A DNA stretch of 15,344 nucleotides from Leptolyngbya sp. SIO4C1. GTDB lineage: Bacteria; Cyanobacteriota; Cyanobacteriia; Phormidesmidales; Phormidesmidaceae. Of the stretch, positions 1-6,376 are shown piece by piece. Made by a program: the position numbers and the translations under genes. The notes beneath the pieces are model-generated. The model ran no database searches. It worked only from the letters and a program-made list of their open reading frames with translations, and had not been told where the DNA came from. The stretch covers positions 1-15,344 of the forward strand of contig JAAHIA010000066.1 of NCBI GenBank assembly GCA_010671975.1, read 5' to 3'. Positions within the stretch are counted from its first letter, which is position 1, and each line of letters begins with the position of its first letter.

Positions 1-127
1 TGTAGGCGCACGGAAACAGAAGCAGACCTGACCAGCCGATGAAGACAAATCTATCGCGCTTCAGCCAGTCGTCGAGGACGTCGAACCATCCTCTACCTGA
101 CTGCGCGCGTCCCATTGCTATGGTCAT
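1..127 (-). CDS. psbD: Photosystem II D2 protein, N-terminal part (truncated by window edge)
   Basis: The minus strand from 127 encodes 42 residues before running off the window. They begin MTIAMGRAQ and continue with GWFDVLDDWLKRDRFVF and GWSGLLLFPCAY, which is the invariant N-terminus of PsbD. D2 pairs with D1 to form the photosystem II reaction-centre core in the thylakoid membrane and carries the QA site. The visible part is the stromal N-terminus and the start of the first membrane helix. A Shine-Dalgarno-like AAGAGGA (140-134 on the minus strand) lies 6 nt upstream of the ATG, which supports this start. In cyanobacteria psbD is usually followed by an overlapping psbC, which would lie outside the window. 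The family call is near certain. Which psbD copy this is (standard or a far-red variant) cannot be told from 42 residues. Confidence 0.96.
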   Translation of the reverse strand, partial: MTIAMGRAQSGRGWFDVLDDWLKRDRFVFIGWSGLLLFPCAY

Positions 128-160
128 TTCAAATCCTCTTTATATGACGTAAAGTCCCTT

Positions 161-200
161 TTCTCAAAGGATTCGGCTACTCACCTGATCCTTTGAAGAA
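161..200 (-). promoter_or_regulatory. Stem-loop in the psbD 5' leader
   Basis: TCAAAGGAT (164-172) and ATCCTTTGA (188-196) form a perfect 9-bp inverted repeat with a 15-nt loop. With one bulged base the pairing extends outward to about 161-200. If transcription starts near 270 on the minus strand, this hairpin lies in the psbD mRNA leader, about 35-70 nt before the start codon. It is a plausible RNA stability or translation control element. Confidence 0.5.
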
Positions 201-224
201 CGCAGACGCTCAGATTTGGTTAAA

Positions 225-237
225 ACCTACAGTAGGT
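225..237. promoter_or_regulatory. Perfect palindrome ACCTAC-A-GTAGGT in the psbD leader or promoter region
   Basis: Two 6-bp arms (ACCTAC and GTAGGT) are separated by a single A. The spacing suits a dimeric protein-binding site or a tight RNA hairpin just downstream of the candidate psbD -10. The binding protein is unknown. Confidence 0.35.
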
Positions 238-276
238 ATCTAGAAACGCCGCCGTAAAGGATTTTGGTTTGTATTT

Positions 277-305
277 ATGATAAGGAGATATTCAATTTTT
301 TACAA
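277..305 (-). promoter_or_regulatory. Candidate psbD promoter (-35/-10)
   Basis: On the minus strand TTGTAA (305-300) is separated by exactly 17 nt from TATCAT (282-277). This is a reasonable sigma-70 type arrangement pointing at psbD. It would give a leader of about 140 nt. No experimental start site is available, and the surrounding DNA is AT-rich, so chance matches are possible. Confidence 0.45.
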
Positions 306-755
306 TCCGAAATGAATATTCTCAGATTGTGGAAAATTGAGCTGGGCATATCAGGCCATGTCAGCTGGCGAGACAGCCATATTGTAAGGCTTATCAGTCT
401 TATAAGGAAGCCCAAACTAAATTAGAGCCGCTGCACTAGAGCGGTTCTACACAGCTTCATGAGGCCCGTGAGCTCAGCAAAGCCAGCGACAAAAGGCAGC
501 CGTTAGTCATCACTCAATCACGACTTGGGTCGCAGCTGACTGTCAGAAATCCTAAAAAGACTCTGAAAGTGCTACGCAGAAGACAGTTTTGCCGGAGGCG
601 ATTCGCTAAAGTGCTGATCTTGAGTTATCGATCCTAGCTAGCTGCAGCGGCTAAGCCGCCATATCTACCACCTGAATCTACCCATTGAGACTGGTCTATG
701 TTTCTGAATCAGCCCGCCGACAGTGATACGCTAGAAAACATAGTTTAAATCGAGC

Positions 756-772
756 CGATGGTTTATCCATCG
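756..772 (+). promoter_or_regulatory. Hairpin in the petH leader
   Basis: CGATGG, a 5-nt loop TTTAT, then CCATCG form a perfect 6-bp stem that ends 34 nt before the chosen petH start at 807. In Synechocystis, secondary structure in the petH leader is known to influence use of the long versus short FNR start. A similar role here is inferred. Confidence 0.4.
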
Positions 773-806
773 CTTGACGGGTTCGGAAATACAACCAGTT
801 CAAAGC

Positions 807-2012
807 ATGTATAATCCAAGCGTCGTTGGCGGCAGTGCCAACAGTACAGCGGGTAGTCGTCTGTACGTCTATGAAGTTGAAGGCCTCCGTCAGATGGATG
901 GAGCCAATGCTACCGTTCGCAAGAGCGGTACGACGTTCATTACGGTTCCTTACAGCCGAATGAATCAGGAGATGAAGCGGATTACTCAGATGGGGGGCAC
1001 GATTGTCAGCATTCGTCCGCTAGAAAGTAATGGCAGCGGTAGCGCGGTATCGACAACTCAATCGCAGTCTGCAGCGAGTAAATCCATGACTCAAGCGAAG
1101 CCTAAAACGCATAGCAAGAAAGAAATTCCAGTCAATATCTATAAGCCCAAAAATCCCTACGTGGGTCAGTGCTTATCCAACGATGAGCTAGTCGCAGAAG
1201 GTGGCATTGGTACCGTTCGCCATCTCAAGTTTGATCTCTCAGCAGGCGACATGTACTACCTCGAGGGCCAAAGTATTGGCGTTATTCCTGAGGGTACTGA
1301 TGAAAACGGCAAGCCGCACAAGCTGAGACTCTATTCTATTGCTTCGACTCGTCACGGTGATGATGTCGATGACAAGACTGTCTCGCTCTGCGTTCGCCAG
1401 CTGGTTTATGAGCATCCAGAAACTCAAGAAACTGTCTATGGCGTTTGCTCAACTTATCTATGCAATCTAGAGCCGGGTGCAGAGGTGAAGATCACCGGGC
1501 CAGTCGGTAAAGAGATGCTGCTGCCTGATGACGAAGATGCCAACATCATCATGATGGCAACAGGTACCGGAATTGCTCCTTTCCGAGCCTACCTCTGGCG
1601 CATGTTTAAAGATAATGAGCGGGCTGTTAATCCTGAATACAATAACTTCAAGGGTTTGGCCTGGCTGTTCTTTGGGGTTCCCAAGACGCCCAACATTCTC
1701 TACAAAGAAGAGCTAGAGGAAATTCAGAGCAAGTATTCGGATAACTTCCGCCTCACCTATGCCATCAGCCGCGAGCAGAAGAATGCTGAAGGCGGCCGGA
1801 TGTATATTCAGCATCGGATTGCTGAGCATGCGGATGAGCTCTGGCAGATGATCCAGAATGAGAAAACTCATGTCTACATCTGCGGCCTTAAGGGTATGGA
1901 AGACGGCATTGATGCAGCACTCTCAGAAGCCGCTAGTAAGACTGGCGTTGACTGGGAAGAGTATCGTCGCAGCATGAAGAAAGCCGACCGCTGGCATGTT
2001 GAAACCTACTAG
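807..2012 (+). CDS. petH: Ferredoxin-NADP+ reductase with N-terminal CpcD-like phycobilisome-linker domain
   Basis: The product is FNR, which transfers electrons from reduced ferredoxin to NADP+ at the end of photosynthetic linear electron flow. The 401-residue protein starts MYNPS. Its first ~75 residues are a CpcD-like linker domain (SRLYVYEVEGLRQ, then VPYSRMNQEMKRI) that anchors FNR to the phycobilisome. A Ser/Gln-rich hinge follows. The FAD site RLYSIAS lies at about 174-180, the NADP-binding ATGTGIAPFR at about 251-260, then CGLKGME and the C-terminal WHVETY with its terminal Tyr. I chose ATG 807 because known cyanobacterial PetH proteins begin at this MY-. A TTG at 774 would add 11 residues that do not match the family. 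Met-94 (ATG at 1086), just before KPKTHSKKEIPVNIY, sits where the internal start for the short FNR isoform occurs in Synechocystis. The gene ends in a strong terminator, so it is probably monocistronic. Confidence 0.96.
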   Translation: MYNPSVVGGSANSTAGSRLYVYEVEGLRQMDGANATVRKSGTTFITVPYSRMNQEMKRITQMGGTIVSIRPLESNGSGSAVSTTQSQSAASKSMTQAKPKTHSKKEIPVNIYKPKNPYVGQCLSNDELVAEGGIGTVRHLKFDLSAGDMYYLEGQSIGVIPEGTDENGKPHKLRLYSIASTRHGDDVDDKTVSLCVRQLVYEHPETQETVYGVCSTYLCNLEPGAEVKITGPVGKEMLLPDDEDANIIMMATGTGIAPFRAYLWRMFKDNERAVNPEYNNFKGLAWLFFGVPKTPNILYKEELEEIQSKYSDNFRLTYAISREQKNAEGGRMYIQHRIAEHADELWQMIQNEKTHVYICGLKGMEDGIDAALSEAASKTGVDWEEYRRSMKKADRWHVETY

Positions 2013-2040
2013 GGGTTAGCACTCTGCCATACCGTTAATA

Positions 2041-2106
2041 AGGCGAAGCACTGGGTAAGTGTAGAACCGATTGCAGGTTCTCTATCCAGTGCTTCGTCTT
2101 TCTTTT
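2041..2106 (+). terminator. Intrinsic terminator of petH
   Basis: CGAAGCACTGG (2044-2054) pairs perfectly with CCAGTGCTTCG (2086-2096). The stem can extend inward by a G-U and two A-U pairs, and a second inner stem forms from AGAACC and GGTTCT (2063-2081). The structure is followed by TCTTTCTTTT. It lies 31 nt after the petH stop. Confidence 0.88.
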
Positions 2107-2161
2107 ACAATCAGCACAGTAGCTAACAGTAGCTAGCAAACGTAGAGAGCGGATTAGAACG

Positions 2162-3490
2162 TTGGTTTTTAAGGTAGGACTGCTTGGACTCGGAACAGTA
2201 GGAACGGGTACTGCCAAAATTTTGCTGGATTCAGAGCGACGGCATCCGCTGCTGCGATCGCTAGAAATTCATAAAGTTGGCGTGCGATCGCTAGATAAGC
2301 CTCGCGATGTTGAGCTGCCTCAGTCCTGCTTGACAACCGATCTCGCTGCTATTGTTAACGATCCAGAGATTGATATTATTGTAGAGGTGCTAGGCGGCCT
2401 AGAGCCGGCCCGCACGCTAATTTTGCAGGCATTAGCGCAGGGCAAGCATGTGGTCACTGCGAACAAAGCGGTGGTTTCTCGCTACGGTGGCGAACTCTTC
2501 ACAGCTGCAAACAAAGCGGGCGTTTATGTCCTACTAGAAGCTGCAGTAGGCGGCGGTATTCCAGTGATTCAGCCACTGAAGCAGGCCCTAGGCGTCAACC
2601 GCATCCAGGCTGTGACAGGCATCGTCAACGGGACAACCAACTATATTTTGACCCGCATGCAGGAAGAAGGCGGCGATTTTGAGCCTATCCTGCAGGATGC
2701 TCAGCAGCTCGGCTACGCCGAAGCTGATCCCACCGCTGACGTAGACGGCTGGGACGCAGCTGATAAGATTGCCATTTTAGCGTCGCTGGCGTTCGGCGGT
2801 CGGATTGACCGTGAAGCCGTCTACTGTGAGGGCATTCGGCAGGTTAGCGCCGCTGATATTTCCTATGCTAAAAAGCTGGGGTTTGTGATCAAGCTGCTAG
2901 CCATTGCGCGGCGCAATCCGACAGCAGACCATCCGACAGCAGACCATCCGACAGCTGATAGCCTGCAGGTGCGAGTTCATCCAACGCTGGTGCCGAAGGA
3001 GCATCCGCTAGCGAGCGTCAACGGCGTTTATAACGCCATTTTGGTTGAAGGCGACCCGATTGGTCAGGTCATGTTTTTTGGGCCGGGCGCCGGCGAGGGA
3101 CCGACCGCGAGCGCGGTGGTTTCAGATGTGATGAATATTGCCGCAACGCTGCACATGGAGTCGCCAGCAACAGAGAAGCTGCCCAATCCGCTGCTTGCCT
3201 GCTCCCACGAAGATTACTGCACCATTAGCCCCATGGACGCGCTAGTGAGCCGCTTTTATTTGCGCCTATTGGTGAAAGATCGGCCTGGCGTCATCGGGCA
3301 TTTGGGAACAACCTTTGGCCAGCACAGCGTCAGCCTAGAATCCATTGTGCAGATTGGCATGCAGGATAACCTGGCTGAGCTCGTAGTGGTAACGCATGAA
3401 GTGCAAGAAGGCAACTTTCAAAAGGCAGTGGCCGAACTGCGCGGGTTCGGCGAAACAGATGCGATCGCAAGCGTACTGCGAGTGCTGTGA
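2162..3490 (+). CDS. hom: Homoserine dehydrogenase (NAD(P)-dependent, ACT domain)
   Basis: The enzyme reduces aspartate semialdehyde to homoserine, the branch step to threonine and methionine. The 442-residue protein has an N-terminal Rossmann motif GLLGLGTVGTG (6-16), then VTANKAV near 98-104, the catalytic/substrate region GTTNYIL (157-163) and EADPTADVDGWDAADK (187-202), and a C-terminal ACT regulatory domain starting near 365 (FYLRLLVKDRPGVIGHLG), the usual place for threonine feedback. The start is a TTG at 2162. It is chosen because the Rossmann motif follows at the normal distance and no in-frame ATG gives the right length. An in-frame 15-bp tandem repeat adds PTADHPTADHPTAD (253-266) between the substrate domain and the ACT region. 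The stop codon falls in the first unit of the downstream 14-bp repeat. This is a stand-alone enzyme with no aspartokinase fused. Confidence 0.95.
   Translation: MVFKVGLLGLGTVGTGTAKILLDSERRHPLLRSLEIHKVGVRSLDKPRDVELPQSCLTTDLAAIVNDPEIDIIVEVLGGLEPARTLILQALAQGKHVVTANKAVVSRYGGELFTAANKAGVYVLLEAAVGGGIPVIQPLKQALGVNRIQAVTGIVNGTTNYILTRMQEEGGDFEPILQDAQQLGYAEADPTADVDGWDAADKIAILASLAFGGRIDREAVYCEGIRQVSAADISYAKKLGFVIKLLAIARRNPTADHPTADHPTADSLQVRVHPTLVPKEHPLASVNGVYNAILVEGDPIGQVMFFGPGAGEGPTASAVVSDVMNIAATLHMESPATEKLPNPLLACSHEDYCTISPMDALVSRFYLRLLVKDRPGVIGHLGTTFGQHSVSLESIVQIGMQDNLAELVVVTHEVQEGNFQKAVAELRGFGETDAIASVLRVL
2916..2955 (+). repeat. 15-bp in-frame tandem repeat inside hom
   Basis: The unit ATCCGACAGCAGACC occurs twice exactly (2916-2930, 2931-2945) and a third time for its first 10 bases (2946-2955). 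It encodes a PTADH repeat in a surface-type linker. The unit is a multiple of three, so copy-number change keeps the frame. Confidence 0.9.
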
Positions 3491-3600
3491 GCCTTGAATA
3501 GCGAGCCTTGAACTATGAGCCATGAACCTTGAATAGCAAGCCATGAACTATGAGCCATGAACTATGAGCCATGAGCCTTGAACTGTGAGCCTTGAACACA
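3489..3600 (+). repeat. 14-bp tandem repeat array between hom and prmC
   Basis: About eight degenerate copies of GAGCC(A/T)TGAACTAT lie head to tail. Clear units are at 3489-3502, 3503-3516, 3538-3551, 3552-3565, 3573-3586 and 3587-3600, with partial units between. The array starts within the hom stop codon (TGA 3488-3490), fills the whole intergenic gap, and contains the GTG start of prmC at 3585. Spurious minus-strand ORFs over this array (VHGS/IQGS-type peptides) are by-products. Confidence 0.9.
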
Positions 3601-4538
3601 GAGCAGATAGAGAGCCAAAAGGCACGCCTTCCCCACCCTCCCCATCTTCCTCATCTCTCCCCGGCCAATCCCTCCACACCTGGCGCACCTGGGCAATCAC
3701 CCAGGCTGAGGCAGCCAACCTCCCAGTTTCTGAAGTCGACTGGCTACTGCAGGCAGTCACCACGCTAGATAGCCTAGCGCTGCGGCTAGAGACATACCGC
3801 GATCGCAAGCAAATTCTGAGTCGCTATTCGCTGGCAGAGCTGACAGCGAAGTGGCAGCAGCGGACGCAGGCGCAGGTGCCAGTGCAGTATCTAGTAGGCG
3901 AAACGCAGTGGCGTCAGTTCACGCTAACGGTAACGCCGGCGGTGCTGATCCCGCGACCGGAGACAGAGCTCATGGTTGATATTGTGCAGGCGCAGCTGCA
4001 GCAGAGTCCTGAGCTAGCGTCGGGGGTTTGGGTCGACTTAGGTACCGGCTGCGGCGCGATCGCGCTGGGGCTGGCCGATTTGCTGCCGGCTGCGACCGTA
4101 CTTGCTACAGACATCAGCGAGGCGGCCATTGCGATCGCCCGCGCCAACGCGCAGCGCAACCAGTTAGCACATCGCATTCAGTTTCATCAAGGCAGCTGGT
4201 TTGAGCCGCTCAGTGTCTTTCGGGGACAGCTCGCGGGTGTGGTCTCTAATCCGCCCTACATCCCTAGAAACCTACTGCCACAGCTGCAGCCAGAAGTACA
4301 GCACGAGCCTCAGCTCGCGCTTGACGGCGGCGCGGATGGATTAGACAGCATTCGCCAGCTGATAGCCCAGGCTCGTCTCTACCTACGCCCTCAGGGTCTG
4401 TGGCTAGCCGAGCTCATGGCCGGTCAGGCCCAACCTGTGGCTCAGCTGCTATCAGCTAGCCAGTATTTCGATGTTCAAATTCACTCAGACTTAGCCGGCG
4501 TAGAGCGCTTTGTCTCCGCCCGCTGTAAGAACCCCTGA
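3585..4538 (+). CDS. prmC: Peptide chain release factor N5-glutamine methyltransferase (PrmC/HemK)
   Basis: PrmC uses S-adenosylmethionine to methylate the glutamine of the GGQ motif in release factors RF1 and RF2, which improves translation termination in the cytoplasm. The protein has an N-terminal helical release-factor-binding domain (about 30-100), the linker motif IPRPETE (122-128), SAM-binding motif I DLGTGCGAIALG (151-162), and the catalytic NPPY (222-225). The GTG at 3585 is the only usable start: an in-frame TGA lies at 3579-3581, and no ATG, GTG or TTG follows before the conserved domain. The first ~29 residues are therefore encoded by the repeat array and a pyrimidine-rich stretch (Pro/Ser-rich) and do not look like family sequence. 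The 3' end overlaps the convergent DUF1997 gene by 58 bp. The function is well supported, while the N-terminus is odd. Confidence 0.93.
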   Translation: MSLEHRADREPKGTPSPPSPSSSSLPGQSLHTWRTWAITQAEAANLPVSEVDWLLQAVTTLDSLALRLETYRDRKQILSRYSLAELTAKWQQRTQAQVPVQYLVGETQWRQFTLTVTPAVLIPRPETELMVDIVQAQLQQSPELASGVWVDLGTGCGAIALGLADLLPAATVLATDISEAAIAIARANAQRNQLAHRIQFHQGSWFEPLSVFRGQLAGVVSNPPYIPRNLLPQLQPEVQHEPQLALDGGADGLDSIRQLIAQARLYLRPQGLWLAELMAGQAQPVAQLLSASQYFDVQIHSDLAGVERFVSARCKNP

Positions 4539-5209
4539 CGAGCCTGGGGAATGGGCAAATTGAGCGACTTATGGAAGTCTTCCTGCACTTTGCGGGTCAG
4601 CCGCTTTGAGATTTGTCGCACAATCTGGTTTAGCAGCTTGTCGCCCGAAGTCTTCACTAAAGCCTGCGGCAGCGCCTGAATGAATCGCGGCATCTGCACG
4701 CGGGTCAGCAGGTTGAGCTCCCACTCGACGCGCGTAGAGCGCTGTTCCGGCAGCGCTGGGGCTGCAGCCTCAGCGAGCGTCATCGCAGCCTTAAAGTCAA
4801 CGTCGTAGCCTTTAGGCTCGTAGTCCGGCACAGGAATCGTCTCAATGCGGTAGACGCCTTGCTGCTGAGGCAGCAGATGCAGCCCAACCTTGGGCTCAAT
4901 CTCAAAGTTGAGGCTACCAAACCGACCAAGCACGAGCGCATAGCCATTTTGAGCAATTTGCTCGACCGTCATAGGCTGCGCACAGCGAGTAAACCAGCCT
5001 CTATGGGCGTCTAAGTAGTTAGCAACCGTTTGCGCGTCGGCATACATTTCCATATGACCCACATAGTAGCCTTCGAACAGCACCGTATCGGCCGGCTGCA
5101 GCTCTACTTGATGGGGCGATACCTCATGCGCTTCGATGATATGACCGCCCGATTGAATCAGACGCGAACCGGTTTCAGAAGAAGGATAATGCGTAGACGG
5201 CATGTGCAT
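4481..5209 (-). CDS. DUF1997 family protein
   Basis: This 242-residue protein matches the DUF1997 family (PF09366), found in cyanobacteria and in plant plastids. Its function is not established. Recognisable parts are the LFEGYYVGHMEMYADAQTVANYL block (about 44-66), a central beta-rich region with GRFGSLNFEIEPKVGLHL (95-112), PVPDYEPKGYDVDF (127-139), and a basic amphipathic C-terminal helix (RQISKRLTRKVQEDFH, about 198-213). There is no signal peptide or membrane helix. The ATG at 5209 is used. A second ATG two codons later is equally possible, and no strong Shine-Dalgarno sequence distinguishes them. The last ~19 codons overlap the 3' end of prmC on the other strand. Confidence 0.85.
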   Translation of the reverse strand: MHMPSTHYPSSETGSRLIQSGGHIIEAHEVSPHQVELQPADTVLFEGYYVGHMEMYADAQTVANYLDAHRGWFTRCAQPMTVEQIAQNGYALVLGRFGSLNFEIEPKVGLHLLPQQQGVYRIETIPVPDYEPKGYDVDFKAAMTLAEAAAPALPEQRSTRVEWELNLLTRVQMPRFIQALPQALVKTSGDKLLNQIVRQISKRLTRKVQEDFHKSLNLPIPQARQGFLQRAETKRSTPAKSE

Positions 5210-5358
5210 AAATGCTACAGCAAGGATGGTTGACTATCTTAGTAGGACTAATCTCAGTCGGACTAGTTAACAAACACAGGCGCGGCCCTAAAGCTTAGCA
5301 AGCGGCGACCTAAAGCTTACGCTTTGCACCTATTCATACAGGGAAACTAACCACTGGT

Positions 5359-5382
5359 TTCAACATATACTTCAACATATAC
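5359..5382. repeat. 12-bp tandem duplication TTCAACATATAC
   Basis: Two exact adjacent copies occupy 5359-5370 and 5371-5382. They look like a recent slippage duplication in non-coding DNA. Confidence 0.85.
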
Positions 5383-5508
5383 CTAGAACCCAGGCTATCG
5401 GCTGAGGCTGCAGGCTGCCATCGTTGATTCACGGATCTAGCATACTAGTCTAATAAAAATTGTTCGATACTGCTCGCTGAGACAGATGACGTTAGCAAAT
5501 ACTAAGCG

Positions 5509-5590
5509 TTGGCTATAGATCGGCTACACGGGGTTGGATATACAGAATTGGCTACACGGGATTAGCTACACAGAGCCAGCTATACACCTA
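5509..5590. repeat. Degenerate 12-16 bp repeats around GGCTACACGGG
   Basis: GGCTACACGGG occurs exactly at 5522-5532 and 5550-5560. Related units (TTGGCTATAGATC, TTGGATATACAGA, TTAGCTACACAGA, AGCTATACACC) fill the spaces between and around them, which gives about six imperfect units. Confidence 0.7.
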
Positions 5591-5716
5591 CCAAACCCTG
5601 TACAGACACAGGTGCATTGGTTGCTACAGTTTCTCGATTTATGTCTCCGGAGAAAGGAGTCTACAAGCCTGCGGTTCTTATACTAGGAAGGCTCATTTCA
5701 ATAATAGATAGTGACT

Positions 5717-6376
5717 ATGAAAGTATTGGTAGCAGGGGCCACTGGGCAAACCGGTCGACAGGTTGTTGAACAGCTGGTCGCTCGGGGGGAATCGGTTCGA
5801 GCACTGGTGCGTGATATTGAAAAAGCGAAATCTAGCCTACCCACTAATTTAGAAATTGTCACTGGCGATGTGCTCGAGCCCGAAACCCTCCAGGCCGCAC
5901 TCTTGGGCTGTAACGCTGTGATCTGTGCCACCGGGGCATCACCTAGCTTCGATATTACGGGTCCTTATAAAGTTGACTACGAGGGGAATAAAAACCTAAT
6001 CGAAGCGGCTAAGGCCGCCGCCATAGGGCACTTTGTTTTAGTCTCTTCGCTTTGCACCTCCAAGTTTTTTCATCCGCTAAATTTATTTTGGCTGATTTTA
6101 TATTGGAAAAAGCAGGCAGAAGAACACCTGCAGAAAAGCGGCTTGACCTACACCATTGTGCGCCCAGGCGGTCTGCGCAATGAGACGAACAGCGAGCCGC
6201 TAGTGATGGCACCGGCTGACACCCTATTTGAAGGTAATATTCCGCGTCAAAAAGTAGCGCAGGTTTGCGTTGAAGCGCTGTTTCAGCCCGAAGCAAAAAA
6301 TAAAGTCGTTGAAGTCATCACGCGCGAAAACGCTAAGCCGCAGCCGCTAGAGACCCTATTTGCGAACGTCGGCTAG
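5717..6376 (+). CDS. Atypical SDR / NAD(P)H-binding oxidoreductase-like protein
   Basis: This 219-residue protein of the NAD(P)H-binding atypical SDR group (PF13460-like) begins MKVLVAGATGQTG, so the nucleotide-binding motif GATGQTG lies at residues 7-13. SGLTYTIVRPGGLRNE, typical of cyanobacterial and plastid members of this family, lies in the C-terminal half. The context YWKKQAEEHL is where classical SDRs have their Tyr-x-x-x-Lys, but the pattern is not canonical, so the protein may bind nucleotide without classical dehydrogenase activity. Substrate and pathway are unknown. I chose ATG 5717 because it puts the Rossmann strand at the very N-terminus. A GTG at 5711 would add two residues. 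The stop shares CTAG with the convergent ccsA stop. Confidence 0.85.
   Translation: MKVLVAGATGQTGRQVVEQLVARGESVRALVRDIEKAKSSLPTNLEIVTGDVLEPETLQAALLGCNAVICATGASPSFDITGPYKVDYEGNKNLIEAAKAAAIGHFVLVSSLCTSKFFHPLNLFWLILYWKKQAEEHLQKSGLTYTIVRPGGLRNETNSEPLVMAPADTLFEGNIPRQKVAQVCVEALFQPEAKNKVVEVITRENAKPQPLETLFANVG

Larger units (their letters stand above)
128..806. other. Divergent psbD/petH intergenic region
   Basis: This non-coding stretch of about 680 bp separates psbD (minus) from petH (plus). It contains the psbD leader elements annotated separately and several weak hairpins (CCGCT/AGCGG near 428-444, GCGGC-taa-GCCGC at 647-659). A 6-bp hairpin CGATGG-tttat-CCATCG lies at 756-772, just ahead of petH. 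I looked for an NtcA site (GTA-N8-TAC) and saw none that is convincing. I could not assign a clear petH promoter. The only small ORF (37 codons from 312) has no supporting signal. Confidence 0.6.
5210..5716. other. Repeat-rich divergent intergenic region
   Basis: About 500 bp without a credible gene lie between the divergent DUF1997 and SDR genes. It is built from short direct repeats: CCTAAAGCTTA at 5287-5297 and 5309-5319, a 12-bp tandem duplication TTCAACATATAC at 5359-5382, and a degenerate GCTACAC-containing series at 5509-5590. A perfect 10-bp palindrome TCTCCGGAGA lies at 5644-5653, and a TATACT at 5679-5684 could be a -10 for the SDR gene without a clear -35. Confidence 0.6.

Noticed and set aside
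312..425. 37-codon ORF upstream of petH (MNILRLWKIELG...)
   Set aside because: It has no ribosome binding site and no recognisable family, and it lies in a regulatory region full of inverted repeats. A chance ORF is more likely.
647..659. GCGGC-taa-GCCGC hairpin as a terminator
   Set aside because: No T-run follows on either strand and no gene ends nearby.
774..806. TTG start for petH, 11 codons upstream of ATG 807
   Set aside because: The extra residues do not match known PetH N-termini, which begin MY- as at 807.
3335..3808. Minus-strand ORFs over the 14-bp repeat (VHGS/IQGS-type peptides)
   Set aside because: They are translations of the repeat and of the opposite strand of hom and prmC, with no independent coding evidence.
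5030..5233. 67-codon plus-strand ORF across the start of the DUF1997 gene
   Set aside because: It is a shadow of the well-supported minus-strand gene.
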